From positions 1 through 26,672 of the forward strand of contig JAZUKH010000255.1 of assembly GCA_045643185.1 (NCBI GenBank): a stretch of DNA of 26,672 nucleotides. The letters are read 5' to 3'. The position numbers and the translations under genes were made by a program. The notes beneath the pieces are model-generated. The model was not told the origin of the DNA, made no database searches, and saw only the letters and a program-made list of their open reading frames with translations. Each line of letters opens with the position of its first letter. Position 1 is the first letter of the stretch. This document shows, piece after piece, positions 1 to 6,985 of this stretch. The DNA is from RGIG464 sp045643185 (lineage in GTDB: Bacteria; Myxococcota_A; Bradymonadia; UBA4248).

Positions 1-150
1 CGCCCTGCGCGTCGGCCTATGCCTTTGGCATACGGCCTCTTACCGGTCGCTATGAGCTCGACCTTCGGTCTGCGCACATACGCGCCCGGTTTTCTCATTC
101 CAAAACGCCGCAAATCCGCGCCATGACTTAATTTCCTTCAACGCGACCGA
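1..150. repeat. Structured dispersed repeat, copy 1 (cut by window edge)
   Basis: About 150 bases that recur, with scattered substitutions, at 2796-2946 in the same orientation. The GC-rich first ~95 bases can fold. GGCC+TATGCC (14-23) pairs with GGCATA (27-32) and GGCC (34-37) across a TTT loop with one bulged C. ACCGG (42-46) can pair with CCGGT (86-90). GACC-TTC-GGTC (60-70) makes a small C(TTCG)G-type hairpin. The AT-richer last third (ATGACTTAATTTCCTTCAA at about 123-141) is also conserved. No coding potential is convincing. Copy 2 is preceded by a palindrome that would lie outside the window for copy 1, so this copy is probably truncated by the window edge. Confidence 0.8.
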
Positions 151-330
151 TTTTTTCATTTTTATGGTCGATAAGGCTTGATTTTTTTTTTTTTTATGAT
201 GTCGTGAGTTTATAGCTATTAAAAGGCTGTAAATTGTGGTGACAACAATCCAGTTTTTTGGTGAATTTTTCGTGGGGGCAACATTGACTCGTAGCTTAAA
301 ATATGCATTTTTAGTCAGTCCTCAATCAAG
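151..330. other. AT-rich intergenic stretch, no gene seen
   Basis: Between the repeat and the first gene there is an AT-rich stretch with a run of about 14 T at 182-195. A TTGACT hexamer at 284-289 could be a -35 box, but no good -10 box lies at 16-18 bases from it. Nothing else recognisable is present. Confidence 0.5.
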
Positions 331-351
331 AAATTCGTTATATACGAATTT
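331..351. promoter_or_regulatory. 8-bp inverted repeat just upstream of the first gene
   Basis: AAATTCGT (331-338) and ACGAATTT (344-351) are perfect inverted repeats around a TATAT spacer. They end seven bases before the AAGGAG ribosome binding site of the gene at 372. It could be an operator for a small regulator or a 5' UTR hairpin that affects ribosome access. No bound factor can be named. Confidence 0.45.
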
Positions 352-371
352 TCATTAAAGGAGTATTTATT

Positions 372-869
372 ATGACACAAGAACATGATGAAAGAGCAAA
401 TCTCAGTTGCACGGCAAAATGCGGCGTTCTTTCAGAACTTTTGAAGCGAAACCTCGATGCCATGTTCACGGCAGTTCCAACCTCAGTGGTCAATGGGATG
501 CAAGATTCTGGAGAAATGCGAATTACTGAACGTATGCAAATTGGAGTAAAATATGACAATATCATCAAAAACATCAAGGTGAGAGCTTACACACGCGCAA
601 ATAATTTTATCACCAATTACTATCAAGTCTTTTCCAATCCTGCCAATGAGCATCCTGATTACTGGGTTTTCGTTCGAATCGACGAAAGACAAAATTTCCA
701 TTATTATATTTTAACACATGATGAGCTCGGCAGAGTTCAAAGGGATAGGAATGACGAATACCTTCGAAACCATCCTGAAGCAAATATCCCAATTGGTGTC
801 GATAATGTCCAATTGAGGCACGTTGCTGAATATGAAGACAGGTGGGACACCATCGTAAATTGCGAATAA
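372..869 (+). CDS. Small protein of unknown function, possibly PD-(D/E)XK-like
   Basis: A 165-residue soluble protein with no signal peptide or membrane helix. ATG at 372 is preceded by AAGGAG (358-363) at good spacing, so the start is firm. The pattern resembles small restriction-endonuclease-fold proteins: an N-terminal helix (SELLKRNLDAMFTAV), a middle strand (NIKVRAYT) where such proteins carry the Q/E-x-K strand, then a YWVFVRID...FHYYILTHDELG segment and an RWDTIV ending. The match is by overall pattern only and the usual catalytic D and E-x-K are not clear, so it may be a degenerate or non-catalytic member. It converges with the decayed AAA-ATPase/nuclease gene across a hairpin at 975-1015, and both sit between two copies of a dispersed repeat. 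I do not recognise a specific family. Confidence 0.75.
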   Translation: MTQEHDERANLSCTAKCGVLSELLKRNLDAMFTAVPTSVVNGMQDSGEMRITERMQIGVKYDNIIKNIKVRAYTRANNFITNYYQVFSNPANEHPDYWVFVRIDERQNFHYYILTHDELGRVQRDRNDEYLRNHPEANIPIGVDNVQLRHVAEYEDRWDTIVNCE

Positions 870-974
870 ACATTGTAATCAATGATTCGTTATGGATGAG
901 GATGCATCAATACAAAACAGCCACATAGTTGAATGCGAACCTCAAATTGCGTATCTGACACTTTCTTTAGGTTT

Positions 975-1015
975 CTATTTCCCAAAATTGTCAAATTTTC
1001 ATTTTTGGGAAATAG
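975..1015. terminator. 13-bp hairpin between convergent genes
   Basis: CTATTTCCCAAAA (975-987) and its exact complement TTTTGGGAAATAG (1003-1015) enclose a 15-base loop. It lies between the stop of the gene at 372-869 and the stop of the minus-strand ATPase/nuclease at 1041. That position suits a bidirectional terminator, although no long T tract follows on either strand. Confidence 0.55.
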
Positions 1016-1040
1016 CACCCCGTATGCACACCCCACGCCT

Positions 1041-2624
1041 CTACATTTCCCGCTCAAACCGCTCGATCACGCAGTTGTGCGCCTTTTTCTCATTGTAGCT
1101 AATTCCCACCAGAATCACTTCACCATAGAAATCCTTTAATGAATCCGGATAGTTATTTTCGTGTATCTGGTCGATCGCGGCCTGAACTTCCTGGTTGAAT
1201 TTGAGTTCGATGACCATGGCGGGGCCGAGGATTCTATTTTTGGGCAATAAAACAATATCGGCAAAGCCTTTTCCCGTCGGGAACTCGCGAATGACTTTAT
1301 ATTGATTCTCGGCATAAAAACACAGTGCAGAAATGACGCACGACAAGGCGTTCTCGCTGTTATACATCAGAACCGATGTCATGTTCTGATGTGTTTCCTC
1401 GACCATGCGCGCGACGGTATTATTGTCTTCGGCAAGTATGGATTGTATAAATTTGCGTGAACGCTGGTAGGGTTTGATTGCATCGGGCCAGGAGCATTGT
1501 TTGAGCGCCGCTCGAAAGGCCATGCGCACTTCTTCGTTGGGAATGAAAACCTGTGACGCTTCAGCATCATAAGCCAGATAGCCGATATGCGTCAGCAGAG
1601 TGAAGCAGTCATCCTTGCATTTGGGCACCGTAAAGGAATTGTCATAAGATCCCGTATCGACATTGACGCGGCCGCCGCCAATCAAGCACATCACATCGTC
1701 ATAGATGCCATCCAAATCCGCGTTGATATAATCGAGCAGTGATTCAAACGAATCCGTCTGCGTCCAGTAGCTGCCATATTCGCGGTTTTTCATCGCACGC
1801 GCCAGCGAGCATGGATTATAAACATGATGTTCATGCGAAAACATATAGCCGTCGTACCATGCAGCGGCCTCGGCGCGATCCATCCCAAACTGCTCGCACA
1901 ACGCATCGACTTCTGACGACAGAAAACCGACAAATGGCTCTAATTCCAAAGGTCGAAGCATCGTGTACTCATAAAACTGATTCAACGACGACTGCGTCTT
2001 GTACTTTTTGACAGGCAGAATGCCCGTGATATAGGCCAGAGCAATGACCGCATCCATGTCTTCCTGCTTGAACAAGTCGCGCAAAAAGTGAATCCATTCT
2101 TTCTGCAAGCCTTCGTCATTCGGGCAGAACCGGAACACGGCGTCCCACTCGTCGATGACAAAGACGAAAGGCGCGCCCGTCTTTTCGTGGACTTTGACGA
2201 GGGCATTGGCCAGTGTATTTTCCCTCAAACCATCAATATTTGGCCATTTGAAACACACTTCCTCAAGGATTTCGGAAGAAAGGCGAGTAATAAATGACTT
2301 CGGATCCTGACCAAGCTGAAAAAACGACTGCACATCAATCCCGATCACATCATACATATTGATGTGCGTTTCGTAGGACGAATCCTGCGCGATGGCATAG
2401 GACGCAAACTGTGCATGCGAGTCGCACGAATTGTCGTAATAAGCCCGAATCGTCCGTGCCGCCACAGTTTTGCCAAACCGCCGCGCTCGGCTCACGCACA
2501 CGAACCGTGTATCTTTGCCAATCCATTTGTTCAAAATCGCGAGAATCCCCGTCTTGTCGACGTAAACCTCCGCATCAATAATTCTTTGAAATCAACTATT
2601 ACCTGGATTGAGAAACCTGCCCAT
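1041..2624 (-). pseudogene. AAA-ATPase-like/PD-(D/E)XK nuclease family protein, in-frame TGA at codon 11
   Basis: A member of the AAA-ATPase-like (PF09820 type) plus PD-(D/E)XK (PF08011/DUF1703 type) family, of unsettled biological role. An uninterrupted frame begins only at a TTG (2534), but conserved sequence continues upstream. ATG at 2624, with GGAGGG (2634-2629) before it, opens MGRFLNPGNS, then TGA (2594-2592), then FQRIIDAEVYVDKTG, which runs straight into the main frame. Family members have this same N-terminus, so codon 11 is a nonsense change with no frameshift. Numbered from the TTG, the Walker-A-like loop RARRFGKT is residues 16-23, the Walker-B-like FVIDEWD is near residue 125, and the nuclease motif FADIVLLP...VIELKF is near residues 425-445. 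The remainder is intact, which suggests recent inactivation or translation from an internal start that would lose the VDKT segment. Stop is TAG. Confidence 0.85.
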
Positions 2625-2696
2625 TACGCCCTCCGACTGCGATTGTTCGCACGACTTTAACCATGTCATAACACAGCTCTGCCCCATTTTTACCTT

Positions 2697-2728
2697 AACT
2701 CGCCGAATCGCATAAAGCGAGTTTTTTT
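2697..2728 (+). terminator. Intrinsic terminator on plus strand
   Basis: AACTCGC (2697-2703) pairs with GCGAGTT (2717-2723) around a 13-base loop, and seven T (2722-2728) follow. It is a good rho-independent terminator shape. No plus-strand gene was found immediately upstream, so it may be left from a lost gene or may block transcription towards the repeat at 2762 onwards. Confidence 0.6.
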
Positions 2729-2761
2729 GATGGGGTTCGCTGGCGCGGGCTATCTCGCTGC

Positions 2762-2783
2762 GAGCCGTGTCGCGACACGGCTC
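2762..2783. repeat. Perfect 22-bp palindrome at the head of the dispersed repeat
   Basis: The half-site GAGCCGTGTCG is followed immediately by its exact reverse complement. It sits 13 bases before the start of the second copy of the 150-bp repeat and probably belongs to the same element, whose first copy is truncated by the window edge. It could extrude as a cruciform or bind a symmetric protein. Confidence 0.7.
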
Positions 2784-2795
2784 TGCGGCTCAATA

Positions 2796-2946
2796 CGCCC
2801 TGCGCGTCGGCCTATGCGCATCGCGCATACGGCCTCCGACCGGTCGCTATGTGCTCGCCCTTCGGTCTGCGCGCATACGCGCCCGGTTTTCTCATTCTAT
2901 AAATCCGCAAATCAACACCATGACTTAATTTCCTTCAACACGACCA
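2796..2946. repeat. Structured dispersed repeat, copy 2
   Basis: Second copy of the element at 1-150, same orientation. The first 20 bases are identical (CGCCCTGCGCGTCGGCCTAT). The main hairpin is kept although its sequence changed: TATGCGC (2813-2819) pairs with GCGCATA (2823-2829) around ATC, where copy 1 has TATGCC/GGCATA around TTT. The flanking GGCC/GGCC pair and the bulged C are also kept. The conserved tail ATGACTTAATTTCCTTCAA ends near 2939. Together the two copies are direct repeats bracketing the unknown gene and the ATPase/nuclease pseudogene. Confidence 0.8.
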
Positions 2947-2988
2947 AATATTTTGTTACTGTTCAGCCGGGGTAGGCAAAATACATAA

Positions 2989-3226
2989 ATCTCAGCCGTA
3001 GCGAAGCCGAAGGCAAGCAGGCTGAGATCGGTGAGCGGACGCGATTTGTTCGAAGCCGAAGGCAAATTCAGAAAGCACACGAACGCAAAGCGTTCGAAGC
3101 GCGTATCATAAAACGAAATTAAACGCCCGAACGATATGGAAAATCGGCGGCTGGAGCCGCGCCCCGGCAACGCCGGGGCTTGCATAACCGTGTCTGTCGA
3201 AGCCGAAGGCAAGACGGGCACGGTTA
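2989..3226. repeat. Array of hairpins with shared GAAGCCGAAGGCAA core
   Basis: No gene is visible in this stretch, but strong secondary structure is. The 14-base core GAAGCCGAAGGCAA occurs at 3003-3016, 3052-3065 and 3199-3212. The first core is enclosed by ATCTCAGCC (2989-2997) and GGCTGAGAT (3020-3028). The third is enclosed by 14-base arms (3185-3198 and 3213-3226) that pair completely if two G-U pairs are allowed. The middle copy lacks a good outer stem. Between them are CGAACGC-AAA-GCGTTCG (3080-3096), GCGGC-TGGA-GCCGC (3147-3160 approx.) and GCCCCGGC-AAC-GCCGGGGC (3161-3179). On the minus strand the cores read as C(TTCG)G tetraloop hairpins. A fourth core with outer stem is at 19915-19951. 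Confidence 0.75.
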
Positions 3227-3240
3227 ATACGTACAAACGC

Positions 3241-3294
3241 TTACGATAACGACGAGTATCATGCTATAATACATCCGTTGACTTATAAAAGTCA
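3241..3294 (+). promoter_or_regulatory. Extended -10 promoter and small inverted repeat
   Basis: TGCTATAAT (3262-3270) is a perfect extended -10 box. A poor -35 (TTACGA, 3241-3246) lies 18 bases upstream, as is common when an extended -10 is present. Transcription should start near 3277. The predicted leader begins with TGACTT (3279-3284) and its complement AAGTCA (3289-3294) around ATAA, a possible operator or leader hairpin. It drives the 84-codon remnant at 3326 and perhaps the kinase genes after it. Confidence 0.6.
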
Positions 3295-3325
3295 GCAGGC
3301 TGATATGCTTGTATGAGGTACGGCA

Positions 3326-3580
3326 ATGGATAAGACCAAACTAAAACCGGGTGCACTGCTTGAATTCTATACCGAATTTAGCGAAAACGAGGCGTATTAC
3401 GTCGACAAAACATGGAGTAACAAATTAAATGAAATAGCGTCGCTTCCCGAGATTGCGCTCAACCAGGTTCGCCAAAACAAATATGCCGAAGCGATTCACC
3501 AAGAGGGCTATCAAACGGTTTATGCCGTCGGCGTCGGTTTCTGCAAAAAGACCTGCGAAGTCGCAATCGAAGAAATGTAA
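3326..3580 (+). pseudogene. Internally deleted AAA-ATPase-like/PD-(D/E)XK remnant, 84 codons
   Basis: ATG at 3326 follows GAGG (about 3315-3318) and a good promoter, so it is probably still expressed. The first ~29 residues end in EAYYVDKT, the N-terminal signature of the AAA-ATPase-like/DUF1703 family. The last ~43 residues (ALNQVRQNKYAEAI...TVYAVGVGFCKKT) match the pattern of the extreme C-terminus of that family. The ATP-binding domain and the nuclease D...E-x-K motif, about 400 residues, are absent, yet the frame is open. The likely history is an in-frame internal deletion of a full gene. It is either a non-functional scar or a miniature protein. The related pseudogene at 1041-2624 has a different N-terminus, so this derives from a separate paralogue. 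Confidence 0.7.
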
Positions 3581-3664
3581 AAACAACCGCTATGTAGTCT
3601 CTTTAACCATGTCCACAACAATAGATCTCACAAAGACCGATTCCATGATGAACGAGTCAATTCA

Positions 3665-4900
3665 TTGAAAAATATGTGTAGCAACAAAGAAACAAAACTA
3701 ATTTCAGACAAATACCAGCTTGAACGTCTTCTCGGCGAAGGTTCCTTTGGAAAAACCTACCTAGGCAGAGATCTCGTCAATGGCAAACAAGTCGCCATAA
3801 AGATCATCAAATTTGCCGAAATCGAAGCTTTTAAAGACTGGGATCTTTTTCAACGTGAAATCACAACGCTGTCGACGATTCAAGTTTACGGCGTACCGAG
3901 ATTTTACGATGGTTTTCAGGATGAAACGGGAAACACGCTGTATCTCATTCAGGAATACATCGATGCCCCGTCAATTCAAAAATACATCGATGACGGCCAC
4001 GTTTTTACCGAATCTGAAGTGCTGACGATCCTTGATAAAATGGCATCAATTCTTCACCAGCTTCAGACAAATTACAAACCGCCGATCGTTCATCGCGATA
4101 TCAAACCATCAAATATTCTGTGTGTCTTGAAAAGTGATGACGATTCTAAGCAGATCCAGCCGTGGCTTATCGATTTCGGTTCGGTCGGACATCCCGATTT
4201 AACGGGTAAACGATCGACGATTGCCGGGACTTTTGGCTATATGGCCCCTGAACAATTGCTCGGAAATTGCACGATACAAAGCGACTTTTATTCCCTCGGC
4301 GCCACGGCTCTATATATGTTGACCGGCACGCCACCCTTTGAAATGACGTCTGATGCCTTTCAATTGAAATTTGACGACATTTTGAACGAAAAAGCCCCAA
4401 AAACATCGACTTTTTTACGCGATCTGATCCGAATGATGCTCCAGACAGATCCAAAGAAACGACCGGAATCGGCGTTGTCCATTCGTGAAATGATCGAAAA
4501 CCAGTCCTTACCGAAACAACAAAACAAAAGTAATTTGTTCATTCGATGTGCACAGTGGTCTGTCCGAAAATTTCAAAACATCATAAAACTGCTGAAAGCT
4601 GAATTCAATGCCCAAAACAATCATAAAATCGTCACCGGATATGCTATTTCATTTCAGAACATTCATAACGTACACGTCGTTCAATTAATATATAAATACG
4701 ATGACAAGTATCTGCAGAGCATACAAGTTCTTCCGGATTCTTTTCCGATAAGCCTGCTGAATACTGACTTATGGAAAATACAAACAGAAGACCCAATTGA
4801 TCACCGCATCAGACACGGACTTCCATGCCAAATTGATGCAGTCAATGGTACAATTATTGATACAAAAGAAATCATTTCAAAACTGATGAATAAAGTATGA
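3665..4900 (+). CDS. Serine/threonine protein kinase (Hanks type), soluble
   Basis: A kinase domain fills residues 17-280: glycine loop LGEGSFGKTYLG, VAIK lysine 46, catalytic HRDIKPSN (143-150), DFG (170-172) and the APEQ motif. All core catalytic residues are present, so activity is expected. The KDWDLFQRE segment is typical of a common bacterial subfamily. The ~125-residue C-terminal part has no membrane helix and no recognised domain, with a strand-rich pattern (VVQLIYKYDDKYLQ). The start is uncertain: TTG at 3665 (used here) overlaps an out-of-frame stop, and ATG at 3674 is as plausible; neither has a strong ribosome site. Its TGA stop overlaps the ATG of the next kinase. The next gene is a paralogue, so the pair probably arose by tandem duplication. 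Confidence 0.9.
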   Translation: MKNMCSNKETKLISDKYQLERLLGEGSFGKTYLGRDLVNGKQVAIKIIKFAEIEAFKDWDLFQREITTLSTIQVYGVPRFYDGFQDETGNTLYLIQEYIDAPSIQKYIDDGHVFTESEVLTILDKMASILHQLQTNYKPPIVHRDIKPSNILCVLKSDDDSKQIQPWLIDFGSVGHPDLTGKRSTIAGTFGYMAPEQLLGNCTIQSDFYSLGATALYMLTGTPPFEMTSDAFQLKFDDILNEKAPKTSTFLRDLIRMMLQTDPKKRPESALSIREMIENQSLPKQQNKSNLFIRCAQWSVRKFQNIIKLLKAEFNAQNNHKIVTGYAISFQNIHNVHVVQLIYKYDDKYLQSIQVLPDSFPISLLNTDLWKIQTEDPIDHRIRHGLPCQIDAVNGTIIDTKEIISKLMNKV

Positions 4901-6687
4901 GCGATATACTATTACAAACACCCCAAAAAACAGAGCCTTTATCATCAAAGAAGTTTGCATTCTCTGTCCCCGAAGAGAGTCAATCCAAACGACTGAAAAC
5001 GCCACCGGAAATTCAAACAAAATACCGATATATTCAACAGTTGGGACAAGGCTCACAGGGCAATGTTTTCCTCGCCGAAGACCTCGAGAACGGTCAGAAA
5101 GTTGCCATTAAAACCATCGCGATCCAAGCCATCAAAAGCTGGAAGGAATATGACCTATTTCAACGTGAAGCAGACGTGCTTAAGACACTCAACTGCGACG
5201 GGATCGCACACTTCATCGAGGCACTCGAATTTTTGGATATAGAAAACCCCGCCGCCTATATTGTCCAAGAATATGTCGAGGGATCGACGATCGATAAGCT
5301 TATATCACAGGGATATCACTTCAACCTTAACGAAGTCTTCGACATCGCGCTACAGCTTCTCGAAACACTCTCACAGCTTCACGATCATGAGCCTGTAATC
5401 ATTCATCGCGATATCAAATTTTCAAACGTCATCCTGCAAAAGCAGAACGGTCAATACAAAACCTGTCTTATCGATTTCGGTGCCGTCGCGAATCCGCAAC
5501 TTCGAAGCGGTGGATCAACGGTTGCCGGCACTTTTGGTTATATGCCGCCCGAACAACTCATGGGACACCCCGAGCCCGCCAGTGATATCTATGCACTCGG
5601 TGCTCTCATCGCCGGTATGTTGAGTGGAGTTTCGCCGTCAGATATGGACGTTGACGATTTTCGACTGAACATTGCGCCCTATCTCGTTTCGGTGCCAGCG
5701 CAAGTCACGGCCGTTCTTCAAAAAATGCTCGAGCCAAAAGTCGAAGACCGACTGACCAGTATCGAAGAACTTAAAAAGTACTTTCAGGACTTTAAAAACG
5801 GAAATTACGCCGTTTCACTAACGTCAAAAGAAAAATTATCAACCATCGAATTAAGCAAAAAACTTCGAACAGTAAATAGCTATCGCGATGAAGGTAACCT
5901 AGAAATATGGAATTCACTGCAGGCAGATATACCTCGTGATGTGCCAACGTCATTATATAAACTTAGTGGAAAAGCTCCGAACGAACTGAATGATCTGTCA
6001 TTTCTTTGTCTAACCGGATTCTGGATATTACTAAACACATTAGTATTCATGATATCATTATCAGTATTTGATAGCACCCCAGCGATCGGCCTATTAACTT
6101 TCTTTTTATTACCAATACTTTTGTCTTTTATCATCTGTCAAACGACACATCTTTCAAAATTTTATATATTTATTTTATTTGCAACAGCAATTTCTAGTTA
6201 TATCGGGTTAGCAATTGTCTTAATATTATTGTTGATTGATTCTATCAATAATCATTCAATACGTTTGAAAAATTCTCATATTAACCATGGGGTAATAAAC
6301 ACGGCTGCGAACATTGTTGAGTATGGTCACAAAACATTGGCAACCGTTGTTTCGATAGAACCTCTAGATTTACCCAGAATCGAACAAAACCTAAATGACA
6401 ACGATGATATGAAATGGTTAATGGATAAAACAGTTCATAGTTATGCTCTCGGTGAGGCAAAGGTTCTTGTTCGATATAAATATCAGCGTGAGAAGCAAGG
6501 TATGTCCGTAGATTGTTACGGCGAGTTTGAAATGGATTGGAATGACAAACTGAACGTCGGCGATGTATTGCCAATTCTGTATTTAGAATACGGCTGTATC
6601 ATTCAGTCGATGCCGTTTCCATTACCACTTGATCAAAACATCCAATTGACTTCTCTCATCACTGAAACAATAGAGCCACGTCACTAA
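4897..6687 (+). CDS. Membrane-anchored serine/threonine protein kinase
   Basis: A 596-residue protein. The kinase domain spans about residues 45-305: LGQGSQGNVF, VAIK lysine 72, HRDIKFSN (170-177), DFG (193-195), then MPPEQ instead of APE. Three or four hydrophobic helices occupy about residues 367-448. They are followed by a ~145-residue strand-rich domain containing VLVRYKY...VGDVLPILYLEYG, a pattern like DUF3592-type domains. The sensing or output domain is therefore tied to the membrane. It starts inside the stop codon of the preceding kinase (ATGA overlap), so the two are translationally coupled. They share the DLFQRE segment and about the same domain boundary. The TAA stop lies inside a long hairpin. 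Substrates are unknown. Confidence 0.9.
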   Translation: MSDILLQTPQKTEPLSSKKFAFSVPEESQSKRLKTPPEIQTKYRYIQQLGQGSQGNVFLAEDLENGQKVAIKTIAIQAIKSWKEYDLFQREADVLKTLNCDGIAHFIEALEFLDIENPAAYIVQEYVEGSTIDKLISQGYHFNLNEVFDIALQLLETLSQLHDHEPVIIHRDIKFSNVILQKQNGQYKTCLIDFGAVANPQLRSGGSTVAGTFGYMPPEQLMGHPEPASDIYALGALIAGMLSGVSPSDMDVDDFRLNIAPYLVSVPAQVTAVLQKMLEPKVEDRLTSIEELKKYFQDFKNGNYAVSLTSKEKLSTIELSKKLRTVNSYRDEGNLEIWNSLQADIPRDVPTSLYKLSGKAPNELNDLSFLCLTGFWILLNTLVFMISLSVFDSTPAIGLLTFFLLPILLSFIICQTTHLSKFYIFILFATAISSYIGLAIVLILLLIDSINNHSIRLKNSHINHGVINTAANIVEYGHKTLATVVSIEPLDLPRIEQNLNDNDDMKWLMDKTVHSYALGEAKVLVRYKYQREKQGMSVDCYGEFEMDWNDKLNVGDVLPILYLEYGCIIQSMPFPLPLDQNIQLTSLITETIEPRH

Positions 6688-6721
6688 GAGAGACGCGCGA
6701 TCACCTGTCTCTCTTAGTGAC
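6680..6721. terminator. Perfect 15-bp hairpin spanning the kinase stop codon
   Basis: GTCACTAAGAGAGAC (6680-6694) and GTCTCTCTTAGTGAC (6707-6721) are exact complements with a 12-base loop. The TAA stop (6685-6687) of the membrane kinase lies in the left arm. No T tract follows, so this may be a 3' end stabiliser, a factor-dependent terminator or a protein site. Confidence 0.6.
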
Positions 6722-6778
6722 AATGACGACGTAGACGACGTGGCTGTAACGCGTAAAACGCCGTTTTTCCTTGAATAC

Positions 6779-6807
6779 TTAACAACGTGTGAAGCTTAAA
6801 CTATAAT
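6779..6807 (+). promoter_or_regulatory. Sigma-70-like promoter of the L,D-transpeptidase gene
   Basis: TTAACA (6779-6784) and a perfect TATAAT (6802-6807) are separated by exactly 17 bases. The expected start site near 6814 would give a leader of about 170 bases before the ATG at 6986, much of it the structured repeat at 6841-6947. Confidence 0.75.
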
Positions 6808-6840
6808 GACATGCACGGAGGCATGGACGCTTCCGAGGCA

Positions 6841-6947
6841 CTGAGTCCTCTCTGACAAGCACGTTCAAAGCGCCGCAGGCAGAGGGGGTAGACGCGTATT
6901 TGGCGTGAACGCCAAATAGCGGCTCAGGGGGACACATCCCCCTCATT
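6841..6947 (-). repeat. Structured repeat, minus-orientation copy, within the transpeptidase leader
   Basis: Read on the minus strand this begins TGAGGGGGATGTGTCCCCCT, then a GCTATTT...AAATACGC hairpin, then CTACCCCCTCTGCCTG. The same order of elements is at 25239-25336 on the plus strand, so they are two copies of one element. On the plus strand it folds as TATTTGGCGT/ACGCCAAATA (6897-6918, two-base spacer) and AGGGGG/CCCCCT (6926-6943). Lying in the 5' leader of the transpeptidase gene, it may affect that gene's expression or simply be an insertion. Confidence 0.65.
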
Positions 6948-6985
6948 CCCAAAAGAAAACCGATCTCACAACAAGGATGTTGAAT

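Noticed and set aside
284..312. Promoter for the gene at 372
   Set aside because: TTGACT at 284-289 looks like a -35 box, but the bases at the proper distance (about 307-312) are a T run rather than a -10 box.
1041..2624. TGA reassigned to an amino acid in this genome
   Set aside because: The first kinase gene ends in TGA with a normal stop-start overlap, so TGA acts as a stop here. A single nonsense change explains the ATPase/nuclease gene.
2989..3226. CRISPR array
   Set aside because: The repeated core is short, irregularly spaced and enclosed by complementary arms rather than by unique spacers, and no cas genes are present.
2727..3236. Open frames across the repeat region (plus 2727-2975, minus 2925-3236)
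   Set aside because: They translate the hairpin repeats themselves; composition is low in information and no ribosome site is present.
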